DNA of 64,000 nucleotides from Bicyclus anynana (GCF_947172395.1 NC_069093.1:4189561-4253560), one strand, 5' to 3'. Positions 21,853-32,646 are shown, numbered from the stretch's first letter. Numbers and translations are program-made. Notes: generated by a model from the letters alone, not told the origin.

Positions 21853-22678
21853 TATAGCTGAACCAATTACAACCTTATGTCTAATGTTCGGTAAACGGCT
21901 TTTATAAAACCAAGCTCATGATTTTTCATCAAGCTTATCATGATCGCAGTTGATTCCTTTACATACGGCATGATTGTAGTCAAAAAATCTATTGACTAAT
22001 AAAAATATTTTTGTCTCATAAGAAATATTTATTATGGTATCGAAGAAAATAGACATTATGTGGATAGCAGAGTCTTACGAGTATATTGGTTTGAAGACAA
22101 TAAAACAATTACTTTAATTGTTAATTTAATTAAAAAAAAATATGATAATTTTTAAACCTGCGTGCATACGTGAGAGAAAAGGAAGCCAGACAGAGTGGTG
22201 CCGTAACGCATTACGTTACGAATAATTTAGCACTCCAAAAAAAATATAATAAAATATTGCCTTTTTAACCCCCTCCTAGCTACGCCCCTGCAAAGCATTA
22301 TTCATTGAGTATTGTATACAACTACGGCTTCTTATTAGTTAGATTTTCACTCCATATTTAAAATTCTTAAAAAAAATTTCTATGTTTTCTCTTCATCCTT
22401 TTTATTTGTATAGAAACAAAATAAAATGAAAAGGTCACAATAAACGACATTCAGACACCATTCTTCAAAGTTTATTATTATTAAAGGGCGATAGCTTTGT
22501 GCTATTATTAACGAGTTATTGTCCTGTTCATCTAAATTTCGATATTAGATTGTCCCCTGAATACATTATAAGCCCAAAACTGACGCAGACTAAAGACTAG
22601 TCGAACTTATATAAACATAATGTAAGGTAACTTACATAATTACAGAAATTTTACTGAGGAAATACTTAGAGTAATATT
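21853..22678. other. AT-rich, nothing recognised
   Basis: No open frame or repeat identified. Confidence 0.4.
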
Positions 22679-22736
22679 TTATTATACATACAATTTAAAA
22701 AATATTTTTTTTTTTTTTAAATTGTATGTATAATAA
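22679..22736. repeat. Perfect inverted repeat, 24-bp arms
   Basis: Arms 22679-22702 and 22713-22736 (core attatacatacaatttaaa and its complement) flank a 10-nt T-rich spacer. It lies just before a SINE-A copy. Confidence 0.9.
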
Positions 22737-22751
22737 TTTTTCTTTCTTTCT

Positions 22752-23232
22752 TTTTTTATTGTTTACAAGTGATATTGTAGTCGTAGCCCTTGACTACAAT
22801 CTCACCTGATGGTAAGTGATGATGCAATCTAAGATGGAAGCGGACTTACTTGTTAGGAGGAATATGAAAATTCACACCCCTTTCGGTTTTGCACGACATC
22901 GTACCGGTCTTTGCCGGTAGGGTTGTAATAGCCACAGCCGAAGCCTTCCACCAGCCAGTCCTAGTAAAGAAAATTAGCCTCAATAGCTCAACGGTAAGAG
23001 CGGTCGGACTCATCACCGAGGGGTGGTGGTTCGATCCCCGCCCCGTTGGTCTATTGTCGAACTCACTCCTAGCACAGTCTTTTCCAACTAGTTGGAGGGG
23101 AATGGAAATTTTGGTCATATTTAATACATATGGCAAATTCTTTAAAAAAAAAAAAATTACCCCAGCCAGAGATCGAACCAAGGACCTCCGTCTTGTAAAT
23201 CTATCGCACATACCATTGCGTCACGGAGGCCG
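22752..23232 (-). mobile_element. SINE-A interrupted by SINE-C
   Basis: The tail-to-body half is 22752-22971 and the head half 23157-23232 (box B ggttcgatctctg on the minus strand, box A tgacgcaatgg). Removing the insert restores the usual SINE-A order. Near its tail it has a small extra inverted piece (gatattgtagtcgtagccc). Confidence 0.85.
22972..23156 (+). mobile_element. SINE-C nested in SINE-A
   Basis: tRNA-like head with box A (tagctcaacgg) and box B (ggttcgatccc), D-arm and anticodon-arm-like pairing, a body of about 100 bases and an A-tail. aaaatta on the left and aaatta after the A-run on the right look like the target duplication. The head is close to a folded tRNA, but the tail and body show it is a SINE and not a tRNA gene. 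Confidence 0.8.
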
Positions 23233-23896
23233 TGAATTGCAACGAATTAAACAGCAACGAAGAGATCTAAAATGTAGACTGTCTAATGCATTTTGTCTGT
23301 ATCTCCCACCGCCTTATCCTTTCTCGTGACGTATTTTTGTTTCATCGAGTTTAAAATACCGACGATTGAAAAGAAGTTCAAATTCAGTCAATCAAGTATT
23401 CAAAATACGTATTACATAACTTGCCTGATGTCTGTGTTACACTAAACGCATAAATCAGTCCATGCCCAAATCGAATATGGCCGTAGGTATGCAATCTGAA
23501 CTAAGCATACCTGGGATCATCGTTATCAGGCTGATTTGATTTAATATATTGGGAATGGCTATTGTAATGCGTGCAGTACAATATACATTCCTAAAACCTA
23601 TTACGTGACAACATTCTACACGATTCTGGAAGCTATTTAAAATACATTTTGGTTAACTGAATCGAAAACTAATAGGCAATAGTGTGTAAACCGTAGAACG
23701 TCAAATTGTACCTAATAATTGATGTGAAACATCTATAGCCGCACGTAAAACCGATTAATGGCGTGGCGACGCATGCCGTGGCGACGCATCGCCACACCAT
23801 ATGATGGTATATATGCAGTAGAGTGTACGGTGTGGCAATCGATTTTGTGATTCTCTCCCACTCGATCCGGCGCTGTGTCCAGTCCCAGTGTCCAGT
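23233..23896. other. Unassigned interval
   Basis: A two-unit tandem of gtggcgacgcat lies at 23762-23790 and short ccagtgt repeats at 23880-23900. Otherwise unremarkable. Confidence 0.35.
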
Positions 23897-23945
23897 GTCC
23901 AGTGATTTTTGGCCCTTGGCTTACAAGGGCCAAAAATCACTGGAC
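23897..23945. repeat. Perfect palindrome, 22-bp arms, 5-nt loop
   Basis: Left arm 23897-23918 (gtccagtgatttttggccct...), loop gctta, right arm 23924-23945 exactly complementary. No transposon ends around it. Confidence 0.95.
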
Positions 23946-23983
23946 CTACGGCAGTTAGACATACGGCAGTTGTATATTTAACA

Positions 23984-24183
23984 CTAGTTGATGCCGCGCG
24001 GTTTTACCCGCGTGGTTCCTGTTCCCGTAAGAATACGGGGATAATATATACCTTATAGCTTTCCTCGATAAATGGGCTATCTAACACAGAAAGAATTTTT
24101 CAAATCGGACCAGTAGTTCCTGAGATTAGCGCGTTAATTCAAACAAACAAACAAACTCTTCAGCTTTATAATATTAGTATAGA
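23984..24183 (-). mobile_element. Helitron H1, complete ends
   Basis: Minus strand: TCTATACTAATATTATAAAG start, ttgtttgtttgtttgaatta, full body, and gcggcatcaaCTAG end. 200 bp. Confidence 0.75.
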
Positions 24184-24477
24184 TTGAGTACCTACATTAA
24201 TTATTATTTTGTATGCGTATTGGATATGATAAGAAAAATATCCACTAAGTAGTGGATAATGTGAGTAAACTGATACATCCAACTGAAGATACTATTACGG
24301 AAGCTGACCGGACAAAGCTCACGTATTATCGAGCATATTTTTATACATTTATGAACAACAAACACGAATAAACACCTTTTGTGATACGCGAGTATCAGGT
24401 GTCTTGGAAAATAATGATCAACACGTGGTACTTGACCAAAAATTATAACTATGTTGTTTGTTTATGTTTATCTGGAA

Positions 24478-24654
24478 GTACTGTGACGTTGGAAACCGTG
24501 AGGAAACCCGCATACCAGAGAATTTTTTAATTCTCTGAGTATGTGAAGTCCAATTCGCATTGGGCCAGCGTGGTGGATTATAACCTAACCTAACCCCTCT
24601 CATTCTCAGAGGAAACTCGTGCTCAACAGTGAGCCCAAAATGGGTTGATGATGA
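24478..24654 (+). mobile_element. SINE-B, 3' half
   Basis: Begins near gaaaccgtgaggaaacccgc and continues through cattgggccagcgtggtgga to gagcccaaaatgggttgatg, then gatgata. Confidence 0.75.
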
Positions 24655-24748
24655 TAAACTAGAAATTATGACCTCATACCGTGTAATGGTATTTCGCATT
24701 GCAGAAACTAGGAAGTATCGGATTAACCTACATTAACCTTGGGTTTTG

Positions 24749-25062
24749 CCGAGATAGCCCAGTGGATATGACCTCTGCCTCCAATTCCGGAGCCTGTAGA
24801 TTCGAATCCGGTCCGGGGCATGCACCTCCAACTTTTCAGTTGTGTGCATTTTAAGAAATTTAATATCACGTGTCTCAAACGGTGAAGGAAAAACATCGTG
24901 AGCAAACCTGCATACCAGATAATTTTCCTAATTCTCTGCGTGTGTGATGTCTGCCAATCCGCATTGGGCCAGCTTGGTGGACTACTTATTGGCCTAACCC
25001 CTCTCATTCTTTGAGGAGACTTGAGCTTAGCATTGAGCCGAATAAGAGTTGATAATGATGAA
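24749..25062 (+). mobile_element. SINE-B, full length
   Basis: Complete from gccgagatagcccagtggat through box B-like gattcgaatccgg to gagccgaataagagttgata plus atgatg. Lies 95 bases after another same-strand SINE-B. Confidence 0.85.
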
Positions 25063-25335
25063 CCTTGTGTTAGGCAATTGCAATACCAACAAAATAGAGA
25101 GCCGATCAAAGTTTTCCATATAACTTCCGTGGCCCCTTGTTTAAATTCCAGGTAAAGGGCGTTCTCAATCAAACTTCGTCTGTGAAAGACAGAGTTTCGT
25201 CAAACAGTTTGCTAACTTATGCAAAAACATGTCTTCGAGTTGTCGGTGTAATTTGTCCGCAAACAAATAGGTAAGACGGCCTCAATACGGTTTCGACCCA
25301 AAATAGAACTGGTACCATTTTATTTATTCGACTTT

Positions 25336-25531
25336 GTCCGCGTGGAATTCAGTTTTTTACAAATCCCGCTGGAACCATGGATTTTTCCGGGATGAAAAGT
25401 AGCTTATGTGTTAATTCAGAGTAAAATCTATTTCCGTTCAAAATTTCAGCCAAATCGCTTCAGTAGCCGTAGAGTAAAAGAGGAACAAACATACTTACAC
25501 ACAAACTTACGCCTTTATAATATTAGTGTGA
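25336..25531 (-). mobile_element. Helitron H2, 3' end eroded
   Basis: TC start at 25530-25531 (tcacactaatattataaagg), body with agcgatttggctgaaatttt and ttactctgaattaacacata. The cgcgggcgtccgctag end is lost after ccacgcggacaaag. Confidence 0.7.
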
Positions 25532-25603
25532 TTCGTGTGATGGGATTCGAGAGTCGTTCTTTATCATTAAAGATTTTTTAATAGATATACAACACTGATA
25601 GCT

Positions 25604-25760
25604 TGGCAACTTCGTTCGTAGCACTGCCGATGGTCCGCGCGGGCCGGGGGGCGTATAGCGATGAATGAAAAACCCACGACTGATGCACCTCACTTCCCCG
25701 CACGAACGATTTCACACCCGTGCAGTCTTTCCCCCCGTCGCCCGCATGTCATGGAAGAGT
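25604..25760 (+). repeat. GC-rich repeat M, copy 2
   Basis: acttcgttcgtagcactgcc, gatggtccgcgcgggccggg, acgatttcacacccgtgcag and cccgtcgcccgcatgtcat. It differs from copy 1 by an insertion of about 35 bases in the middle. Confidence 0.65.
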
Positions 25761-26340
25761 CACCAATGAACTTGCCAGACTATACACTACTACTAGCGAA
25801 TTAAACATTAAATTGTCCATGTGTGTTCTCAGTGGAGTAGCTAAATTCGGCACACTTTTTGCAGTGGTTTTGTATCCCCCCCCTTCCTCCCCCCCTCCCC
25901 CAATGCCCACATTGAACTGGTGAACACAAATTCTTTGCGACTGTGATATTGCATCTAGACGGTGCACTCGCGACGCAGCATCGCTTCATGCAATAACTGT
26001 CACACTGCACTTCGTAGACGAAAGTCGAGAGTGTCACGAATTCTGTGTCACGCAGGAAATGGACTCGATTATGTGTAGCACTGTGGTAAATAAGGTTTCC
26101 GCTACATTACAAACCTCAGCAAGCTGCGGGGTAGATTTTCAGGCGAAACGTTGGCAAAACGATATGGACTGTAATTTATAATTGAGTCTAAAACTTAAAC
26201 AATAGTCCACATTTAAATGTCTACGCCGTGTTTTCTTATTTTTAACAATGCTTAATAATAAAAATAAAAATATATGTATAGCACTATTAAATATTCATAT
26301 AAAAAATCCGATACGGTTATTATGTTTGAAAATTCACATT

Positions 26341-26623
26341 GTCACTTCTAACATTTTCCCAACATTTCCGTTCACTGCTCTGCTCCTATTTATCGTAGCG
26401 TGATGAAAAGTACTATAACCTGCCCAGGAGTATAAAAATAATTGTACCAAGTTTCGTTAAAATCCGTCGAGTAGTTTTTGTTTTTGTAACGAACATACAG
26501 ACAGACAGACTTTACTGATTGCATTTTTGGCATCAGTATCGATCTCTAATCGCCCCCTGATAGTTATTTTGGAAATATATTTCATGTACAGAATTAACCT
26601 CTTTACAGATTTATTATATCTAT
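26341..26623 (-). mobile_element. Helitron H4, 5' part
   Basis: Keeps the 5' part (tctatagatataataaatct, gtaaagaggttaattctgta, ctgtctgtctgtatg) and ends inside the body at ggaaatgttgggaaaatg; the CTAG end is missing. Confidence 0.65.
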
Positions 26624-27089
26624 AGAAACAGTATTTATTTGTAAAATAAAATTGCATACAATAATATATTAGTTAAATGTCTAGGTAATTCAATAATTAT
26701 AAGATCAAAACATGTAAATGTCTTGAAAAACATATAGTAAACATTCTAACCAAAAGAATTAATATTTTGTAAAACAATAAATAGCAAACATAATTTCAAA
26801 GTAAGGTCCGTTTCATCCTCAAGGCCAAGCCTGTTAAACCAAATCTATTTCCGTCTGGTGAGCGGAATAAGGCAATGGATCTGAATAATATTTCACACCA
26901 CCACATTTTATATGGAGCAATTTCCCGAATCTAACCTCAGCAATCCATTGGGGATGAATTAGTAACAAATAGAATATATTGCCAACTCGGGTTAACACCG
27001 TGAAAGGGTCGAATATTTTATGCGATACAAGTCACTTTTCGATACTGATAAAATTGTAAAGTTGTGTTTATATTAAATGTTTGTTATTT

Positions 27090-27343
27090 CGTGATAGCCC
27101 AGTGGATATTACCTCTGCTTAACATGGGGCATGCACCTCTAACTTTTCAGTTGTGTGCATTTTAAGAAATTAAATATCCCTTCAAGGAAACCTTCATACC
27201 AGAGAATTTTCTTAATTCTCTGCGTGTGTAAAGTCTGCCAATGCACATAGGGCCAGCGTGGTGGACTATTGGCCTAACCCCTCTCATTCTGAGAGGAGAC
27301 TTGAGCTCAGCAGTGAACCGAATAAGGGTTGATCATGATGATT
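27090..27343 (+). mobile_element. SINE-B, box B deleted
   Basis: Head gatagcccagtggatattac, a 30-base deletion across box B, then body and end gaaccgaataagggttgatc with atgatg. Confidence 0.8.
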
Positions 27344-27381
27344 TAATTGAGTCAATATAGTACGAGATCCGGCATAAAAAA

Positions 27382-27584
27382 TATATACTAATAATATAAA
27401 GCTGAACAGTTTGTTTGTTCGATTGTGTTCTTGAACGGGTAATCTCAGGAACTACTGGTCCGATTTAAAAAATTCTTTCAATGTTCGATAGCCCATTTAT
27501 CGAGGAAAGCCATTGGCTATATATTATTCCCATAATCTTACGTGAACGGGAACCACGTGGGTGAAACCGCGCGGCGTCAGCTAG
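27382..27584 (+). mobile_element. Helitron H1
   Basis: Start tatatactaataatataaag (first C changed to A), full body, end gcggcgtcagCTAG before T. Confidence 0.75.
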
Positions 27585-27837
27585 TTACAGCTATCTGTAA
27601 TTCATTTGGGATAAGAAATTCATTTGGGATAGAAAATATTAGAAGTATTAAATGATTAATTTCTTTTTTAATTCATTTAATCTCCTTCTTTCGTTGGTTT
27701 ATAAAAAAAAATCTTAATAAAAAATACCCAAAATAAATTAAAAATTAAAGGTTGCCTGCTTTCATACTACAACTGTGGGGTTGATATCTCTGAGAATATA
27801 TTCTGTAATTTATTGCTCATCCCGACGATGATAGATT

Positions 27838-28125
27838 TTTGACGACCTCCGTGGCGCAGTGGTATGCGCGGTGGATTTACAAAACGGAGGTCCTGGGTTC
27901 GATCACCGGCTGGGCCGATTGAGATTTTCTGATTTGGTCCAGGTCTGGTTAGTGGGAGGCTTTGGTCATGGCTAGTTACCACTCTACCGGCAAAGACATA
28001 CCGCCAAGTGATTTGGCGGTACGACGTCGTGTAGAAACCGAAAGGGGTGTGGATTATCATTCTCCTCCTAACAAGTTAGCCCGCTTCCATCTTAAATTGC
28101 AGCATCACAGTAAAGAATAAAAAGA
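27838..28125 (+). mobile_element. SINE-A, nearly complete
   Basis: Intact head: box A tggcgcagtgg and box B ggttcgatcacc. The full body and a tail shortened by a 35-base deletion follow (gcatcacagtaaagaataaa). Confidence 0.85.
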
Positions 28126-28499
28126 ATTTTAGTTACAAGCTTGCGTAGCTACTCGTATCTAAACAGTATGTAATTACTACAAATGTATATTAATTAAGTT
28201 GTAAGTGCAGGTGCGATTAATATGTTCATAGATCCCTGTAGCTCTGTGTTAAGATATATTGAATGAACAATAGTTGCAGTATGAGACAGTTTTAAATGTA
28301 CACCTTCTAGCAATAATTTATTAAGATTTCGTTTAAGCTCGATGAGCCAGCAAAGCTTTGTAATAATTTGAAATATTGCAATATATTTTTTTGTATTTAT
28401 TGTATAGTATGTTTCTTTGTGGTGTATAATAAAGAGTATTTTCATTTTATTTCATTTCAATATAAGGATTTGCTTTGTTTTTTTCGGTTGTATCCTACT
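28126..28499. other. AT-rich, nothing recognised
   Basis: Two short overlapping frames (28194-28445 minus, 28368-28617 plus) have no domain-like composition. Confidence 0.3.
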
Positions 28500-28874
28500 T
28501 TCTACTTCCGTAGAAGTACACGTATGGATGTTTGGATGTTTGTTACTCTTTAACACCACTACTACTGAAGCGATTTGGCTAAAAATTGTAATGGAAATGG
28601 ATTTTACTCTGGATTAATACATAGGCTACTTTTTATCCCGGAAAAATCCATGGTTTCCCGAGATATGCGAAAACTGATGATATTTTAATGATATGAATGT
28701 TTGTTACTCTTTCACGCCTCGACTACTTAACCGAATTAGCCTAAATATGGTATTGAGATATATTATAGCATGGATTAACACATAGGCTACTTTTTATCCC
28801 GGAAAAATCCATGGTTCCCGAGGGATTTGTGAAAAACTCAATTCCACGCGGACGAAGTCGCGGGCGTTCACTAG
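28500..28874 (+). mobile_element. Helitron H2 with doubled body
   Basis: The module gaatgtttgttactctttca...ggattaacacataggctact, ttttatcccggaaaaatcca occurs twice (about 28530-28660 and 28690-28820). The end is gtcgcgggcgttcaCTAG before T. Confidence 0.75.
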
Positions 28875-28976
28875 TTTTCTAATAAAACAAAAAAAGTCTA
28901 AAAAAGTTGTAATTTTAGAAATTTTAATTTTATTATACAGGATATCTCGTATATAGTATGACATACTTTACAGGGC

Positions 28977-29137
28977 GATAGATGACAACAAAGCCTACTA
29001 AAACAACGCAATATATGCACTGAAGGTAGAGATTTTTGAATTTTGTACAAAAATCAATATAACTTAAAAACTTTAGCTTAGTAAAACTTTAGCTAACATA
29101 TATTGCGTTATTTTAGTAGGCCTTAATGTCAGCTATC
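28977..29137. mobile_element. Fold-back MITE, 41-bp arms
   Basis: Arms 28977-29017 and 29097-29137 are complementary at 36 of 41 positions, including gcctactaaaa and aacgcaatatatg. The 79-nt spacer is AT-rich. It abuts a SINE-B fragment on the right. Confidence 0.75.
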
Positions 29138-29140
29138 ACT

Positions 29141-29346
29141 TCAAAATGTTCAGTTATGTGCATTTTAAGAAATTAATTATCACGTAGGTATCTGAAACGG
29201 TGAAGGAAAAATCATCGTGAGGAAACCTTCATACCTAAGAATTTTCTTAATTCTTTAGATGTGTAACTCTACCAATCTGCTCTAATTGCCTTTCATTGAA
29301 ACTCGTGCTCAACAGTGAGCCGAACTTGGACTGTCAATGATGATGT
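29141..29346 (+). mobile_element. SINE-B, head lost
   Basis: From aaaatgttcagttatgtgca to cagtgagccgaacttggac and atgatg. Internal part caatccgcattgggccagcg is mostly deleted. Confidence 0.7.
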
Positions 29347-30420
29347 ATCGATATATTAGAGAAGAGAAGCAAAGAAAACGAAAAAGGTTCAGCGCGCCAT
29401 TGTATGCTTTTCGGTGCAGTGCGGTGTCTCTGCCGATGGTATTATGGTGAAATACATGAATAATAAAGTTTAAGATCAAAATTTATTGAAAAGTTAAATA
29501 TAGAGCAAAATAAAAGCAAGTTTTCCCCAAAAATATGTTTGAATAACGTCAAGACAATTCAAGTAAATTACCTCCATGCAACTACCGTAAATTCTTGAAC
29601 GCGGAATAGCTATTATTCAAATTTATTCAAAGGCTTCAGAGAAATACGTGTATGTGTATTTGGCCACAAATTCATGCAGTCCTAATAAAGCTTATTGTCA
29701 TAAGAATAAAGCTCGTTTTACAATACCTCAGTGCACCGCTGTGGTTTACCAATACACACACGATTGAGTATTATAGAAGATAATGGAACAGGAGTTTTCA
29801 GTTATTCTCTTTATATAAAATAGCAAATGCCGTTGACTTTCACTGTATGAAGGAAAATTTTATTGGAGAATCTTCTGGAATGTGACCAAATACAGTAAGA
29901 TATATTTCCATAACGTTATCAGGACAGAATTGGATTATGTGAATGCAGCTTTGGATATTGAAGTCCTAAATGGTCAAAGAGCAGATAAAGCCGTCAATCC
30001 CGAGTACTAAATTGTACCTATTGTCTTATTTATTATTCTTCTGTTTTAAGAATATTATATTATATCATTTTTAAATACGGTAAATTTTCCGTTTTTTTCC
30101 ATTAACCAGTTTTCCTCCAATTGTAGTCGTTGTTTAATTTTACTTATAGGTAGCCACATCATGTACAATTAATGATAAGACGTATTATATTTCAAAATAA
30201 TAGTCGAAATAATTAAAAATAGTGGATTTCAATAATTTCATTAATTTATACAGAAAAAAAGGAAACTGTGCAATTTATAAGTTAACATAATTTATATAGT
30301 ATTGTTGTGTATTTAGGATGACATAAATAAGGCTGATTATAACGATAATAAATAACTAAACTATTTCAATTAAAAAAAAACGGTTGTCTGTACTCTGTAA
30401 AGTCGATTTACTGACGATAG
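29347..30420. other. Unassigned kilobase
   Basis: No element or frame recognised. Close to average base composition at first, AT-rich after 30000. Confidence 0.4.
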
Positions 30421-30621
30421 TTGAACGTGACAACGTCATAAGAAGTAAATAAATAATATACTGTTCGTTTATCTAAAATACTGTTTAATAATCTTCATAG
30501 ACCAGAACATACTTTATTTATTGTAAAAAAGTTGGCAACCCTAGAGCGAGGAAACGACGCATGACGTCATCTTTTTTCGAGTGTGCAGGCTCCATCGAAT
30601 TATAAGACGTTGTCACGTCAA
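30421..30621. mobile_element. MITE with ACGTGACAACGTC ends
   Basis: The left end ttgaacgtgacaacgtcata and the right end tataagacgttgtcacgtca share a perfect 13-bp inverted core. About 200 bp, non-coding. Target duplication not resolved. Confidence 0.55.
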
Positions 30622-30918
30622 AAATATTTCGACTCACAAAAAATGTCATAGTAGTATTGTAAATGTTAAACTTAACTTAGGTAATTAAGGTAATTTTCTT
30701 TTAAAATAATCTGGTGCAGTAAAGACGACTTGTATCTATTATTTCTCTTCAATATAATGTATTTATTAGTATATTTTGATATGTATTTTATTTATTGTTG
30801 TAGGTATTTGTGTAATATTGTTTATGTAGTAGGATGTAAATTATTTGTATGTATGTGTATTACTAATACTATGGTTATTTTTGTTTACGCCACCTGCTGA
30901 TGTTCTTAAGTTTTCCTA

Positions 30919-31054
30919 AACCGAAAGTTGCCTGGACGAAATCGCTACTTAGCGATAAGGCCGCCTTTTGTATGCTAATCTCTTCTTAATTTGTTTTTAT
31001 TTTACTTGTATTTGTCTTTGTTATGTGCAAATAAAGTATATCTATCTATCTATC
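30919..31054 (+). mobile_element. LINE P-type 3' end with TATC tail
   Basis: Blocks gaaagttgcctggacgaaat, cgctacttagcgataaggcc, gccttttgtatgctaatctc, gtgcaaataaagtata and four TATC units. Matches 49678-49826. Such ends close non-LTR elements in insects; the coding part is gone. Confidence 0.65.
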
Positions 31055-31322
31055 TAATTTTGTTTTTTTTTTAATCGCGGACGAAGTCGCATCGCCTCAG
31101 CTTCGAATCCATATTTTTGGGTGCAAACATTCATCTATTGATTTGGAGGAACACCTCTGACAGATTGCCTCTCCGCCTCGTGTGACAATGGCGCAGGTGA
31201 GCACACGGATAATAAGAGCTTCGGATTTGAAAATAGAACGTTAGAAATAGATTTCTCGTATGGAATTTACCGCCACAAAATATATTTTAAGCTCTAGTTA
31301 AACTTTATTTTCTTATCGCAGT

Positions 31323-31740
31323 CCTGCAGGGTTATTATGTAACATTCAAGTAATCAGTCACTACATAGTTTTTCAACGTATTTTCGTTTTTGTGATGTAT
31401 GTATGTGATGATGATTTAAAATAGATATTTCAACGAAATAAGCTTGATTGCACTATTTTACATTAAGTGATAATGTCTTTTTTGTTTTTACGATGACTAA
31501 CATTATTATTTCAACTAAATTACGTAAATACCAGTTTTTCGTAAAAATTACGTTACTTTCTGTTAGTATCTAGAAGTACTATAACAATATTATTTTATGT
31601 ATTTTATGTAAAATGACGATAGTTGTGTCATTTTGTTGAAAACACAATGCTAGATGATTTCAAAAACGAAAATACGATGAAAAACGATGTAGTGATTGAT
31701 TACTTGAATGGTACACCGAGTTACATAATAACCCTGCCAG
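31323..31740. mobile_element. MITE with ~75-bp terminal inverted repeats
   Basis: Left 31323-31396 and right about 31660-31740 share agggttattatgtaac, attcaagtaatca, tcactacat and cgtattttcgtttttg in inverted order. The right arm has an extra 10 bases. Internal sequence also has smaller inverted words. No transposase. Confidence 0.8.
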
Positions 31741-32020
31741 ACGTTCGTTCTTGCTTACAGAAAATATATATTTTTTTCAATTAAGGAAAATCTATTATGT
31801 GACTAATAGTAATTTTAAACGCGAATTAAGTTTGTCTGTTAAGTTTCATGTTTTAACTAATTAAACGAACATCATGAAATTTAGCATTTTAAGGGGTTTA
31901 GAAAAAAACATAGTTTATTAAACAAAGAAAGCCTGGGTCTCGAAGAAAATACGTACCTACCTACTTTTTTCATAAATAGAAAAAAATTGCCGCGATCGCT
32001 ATCATACTATCACACTCACA

Positions 32021-32159
32021 CAGTGGCGTGCATAAGGTGTTTAACTAGGGCATGCACAAATACCTTGTCCAAACTATGTATTCTGTGTTCCAACATAGGT
32101 TTGTATTGAGTCCTTAGGGTAGGCAGTGCAGTTTTGCATCTACGAAATGCACGTCACTG
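32021..32159. mobile_element. hAT-type MITE with 8-bp target duplication
   Basis: Ends CAGTGGCGTGCAT and ATGCACGTCACTG pair at 12 of 13. The flanks are CACTCACA at 32013-32020 and again at 32160-32167. The 8-bp duplication and CAGTG ends are hAT hallmarks. 139 bp, non-coding. Confidence 0.9.
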
Positions 32160-32167
32160 CACTCACA

Positions 32168-32382
32168 CTAATAATATAAAGCGAAAGTTTACATGTGTGT
32201 GTGTAAGTATGTTTGTTCCTCCTTTACGCTGCGGCTACTAAAGCGATTTGGCTAATTTTTTGAATGGAAATAGATTTTACTCTGGATTAACACATAGGCT
32301 ACTTTTCATCCCGGAAAAAGACACGTTTCCCCCGCTTTGTGAAAAACTGAAATCCACGCGGACGAAGTCGAGGACGTTTGCT
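32168..32382 (+). mobile_element. Helitron H2
   Basis: Start region ctaataatataaagcgaaag, a GT run, gctgcggctactaaagcgat, ttttactctggattaacaca, and an eroded end ccacgcggacgaagtcgagg. Its first bases overlap the target duplication of the adjacent hAT MITE. Confidence 0.75.
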
Positions 32383-32646
32383 TTAAAAAAATGTCTAAAA
32401 AAGTTGTAAAAACAAAATAGCAATGAACCGTGGACTTCCTTTTTTGGTGGCAGTAAAAAATACGTTCTATTAATTCCATACAAAGTGCTAACGACAGAAA
32501 AGTACGCCGGGTGTTCACGGTGGAAGTTGGAGCAAGATTAATTAGCTCGGTGAATGGCATCCATCAAGTGTTTAGGTGTGAACAGGGCACTCTCCAAACC
32601 GTACCTACAGTAGAGTTGTTCTGTAAAAATGTATTTTTTTTTTTTT

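Noticed and set aside
22982..23050. tRNA gene candidate with box A, box B and cloverleaf-like pairing
   Set aside because: It is joined to a SINE body and A-tail and sits inside another SINE; it is the head of SINE-C.
22846..23329. 121- and 146-codon frames
   Set aside because: Both lie across the nested SINE-A/SINE-C insertion and shift identity at its junctions.
23733..23940. Two overlapping minus frames of 61-66 codons
   Set aside because: They read through the short gtggcgacgcat tandem and the palindrome; no protein-like feature.
25870..25910. C-rich tract, possible quadruplex or regulatory site
   Set aside because: Only a low-complexity pyrimidine run; no accompanying promoter evidence.
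27838..27910. tRNA gene candidates in SINE-A and SINE-B heads
   Set aside because: The same head recurs many times with a fixed downstream body, so these are SINE promoters, not tRNA genes.
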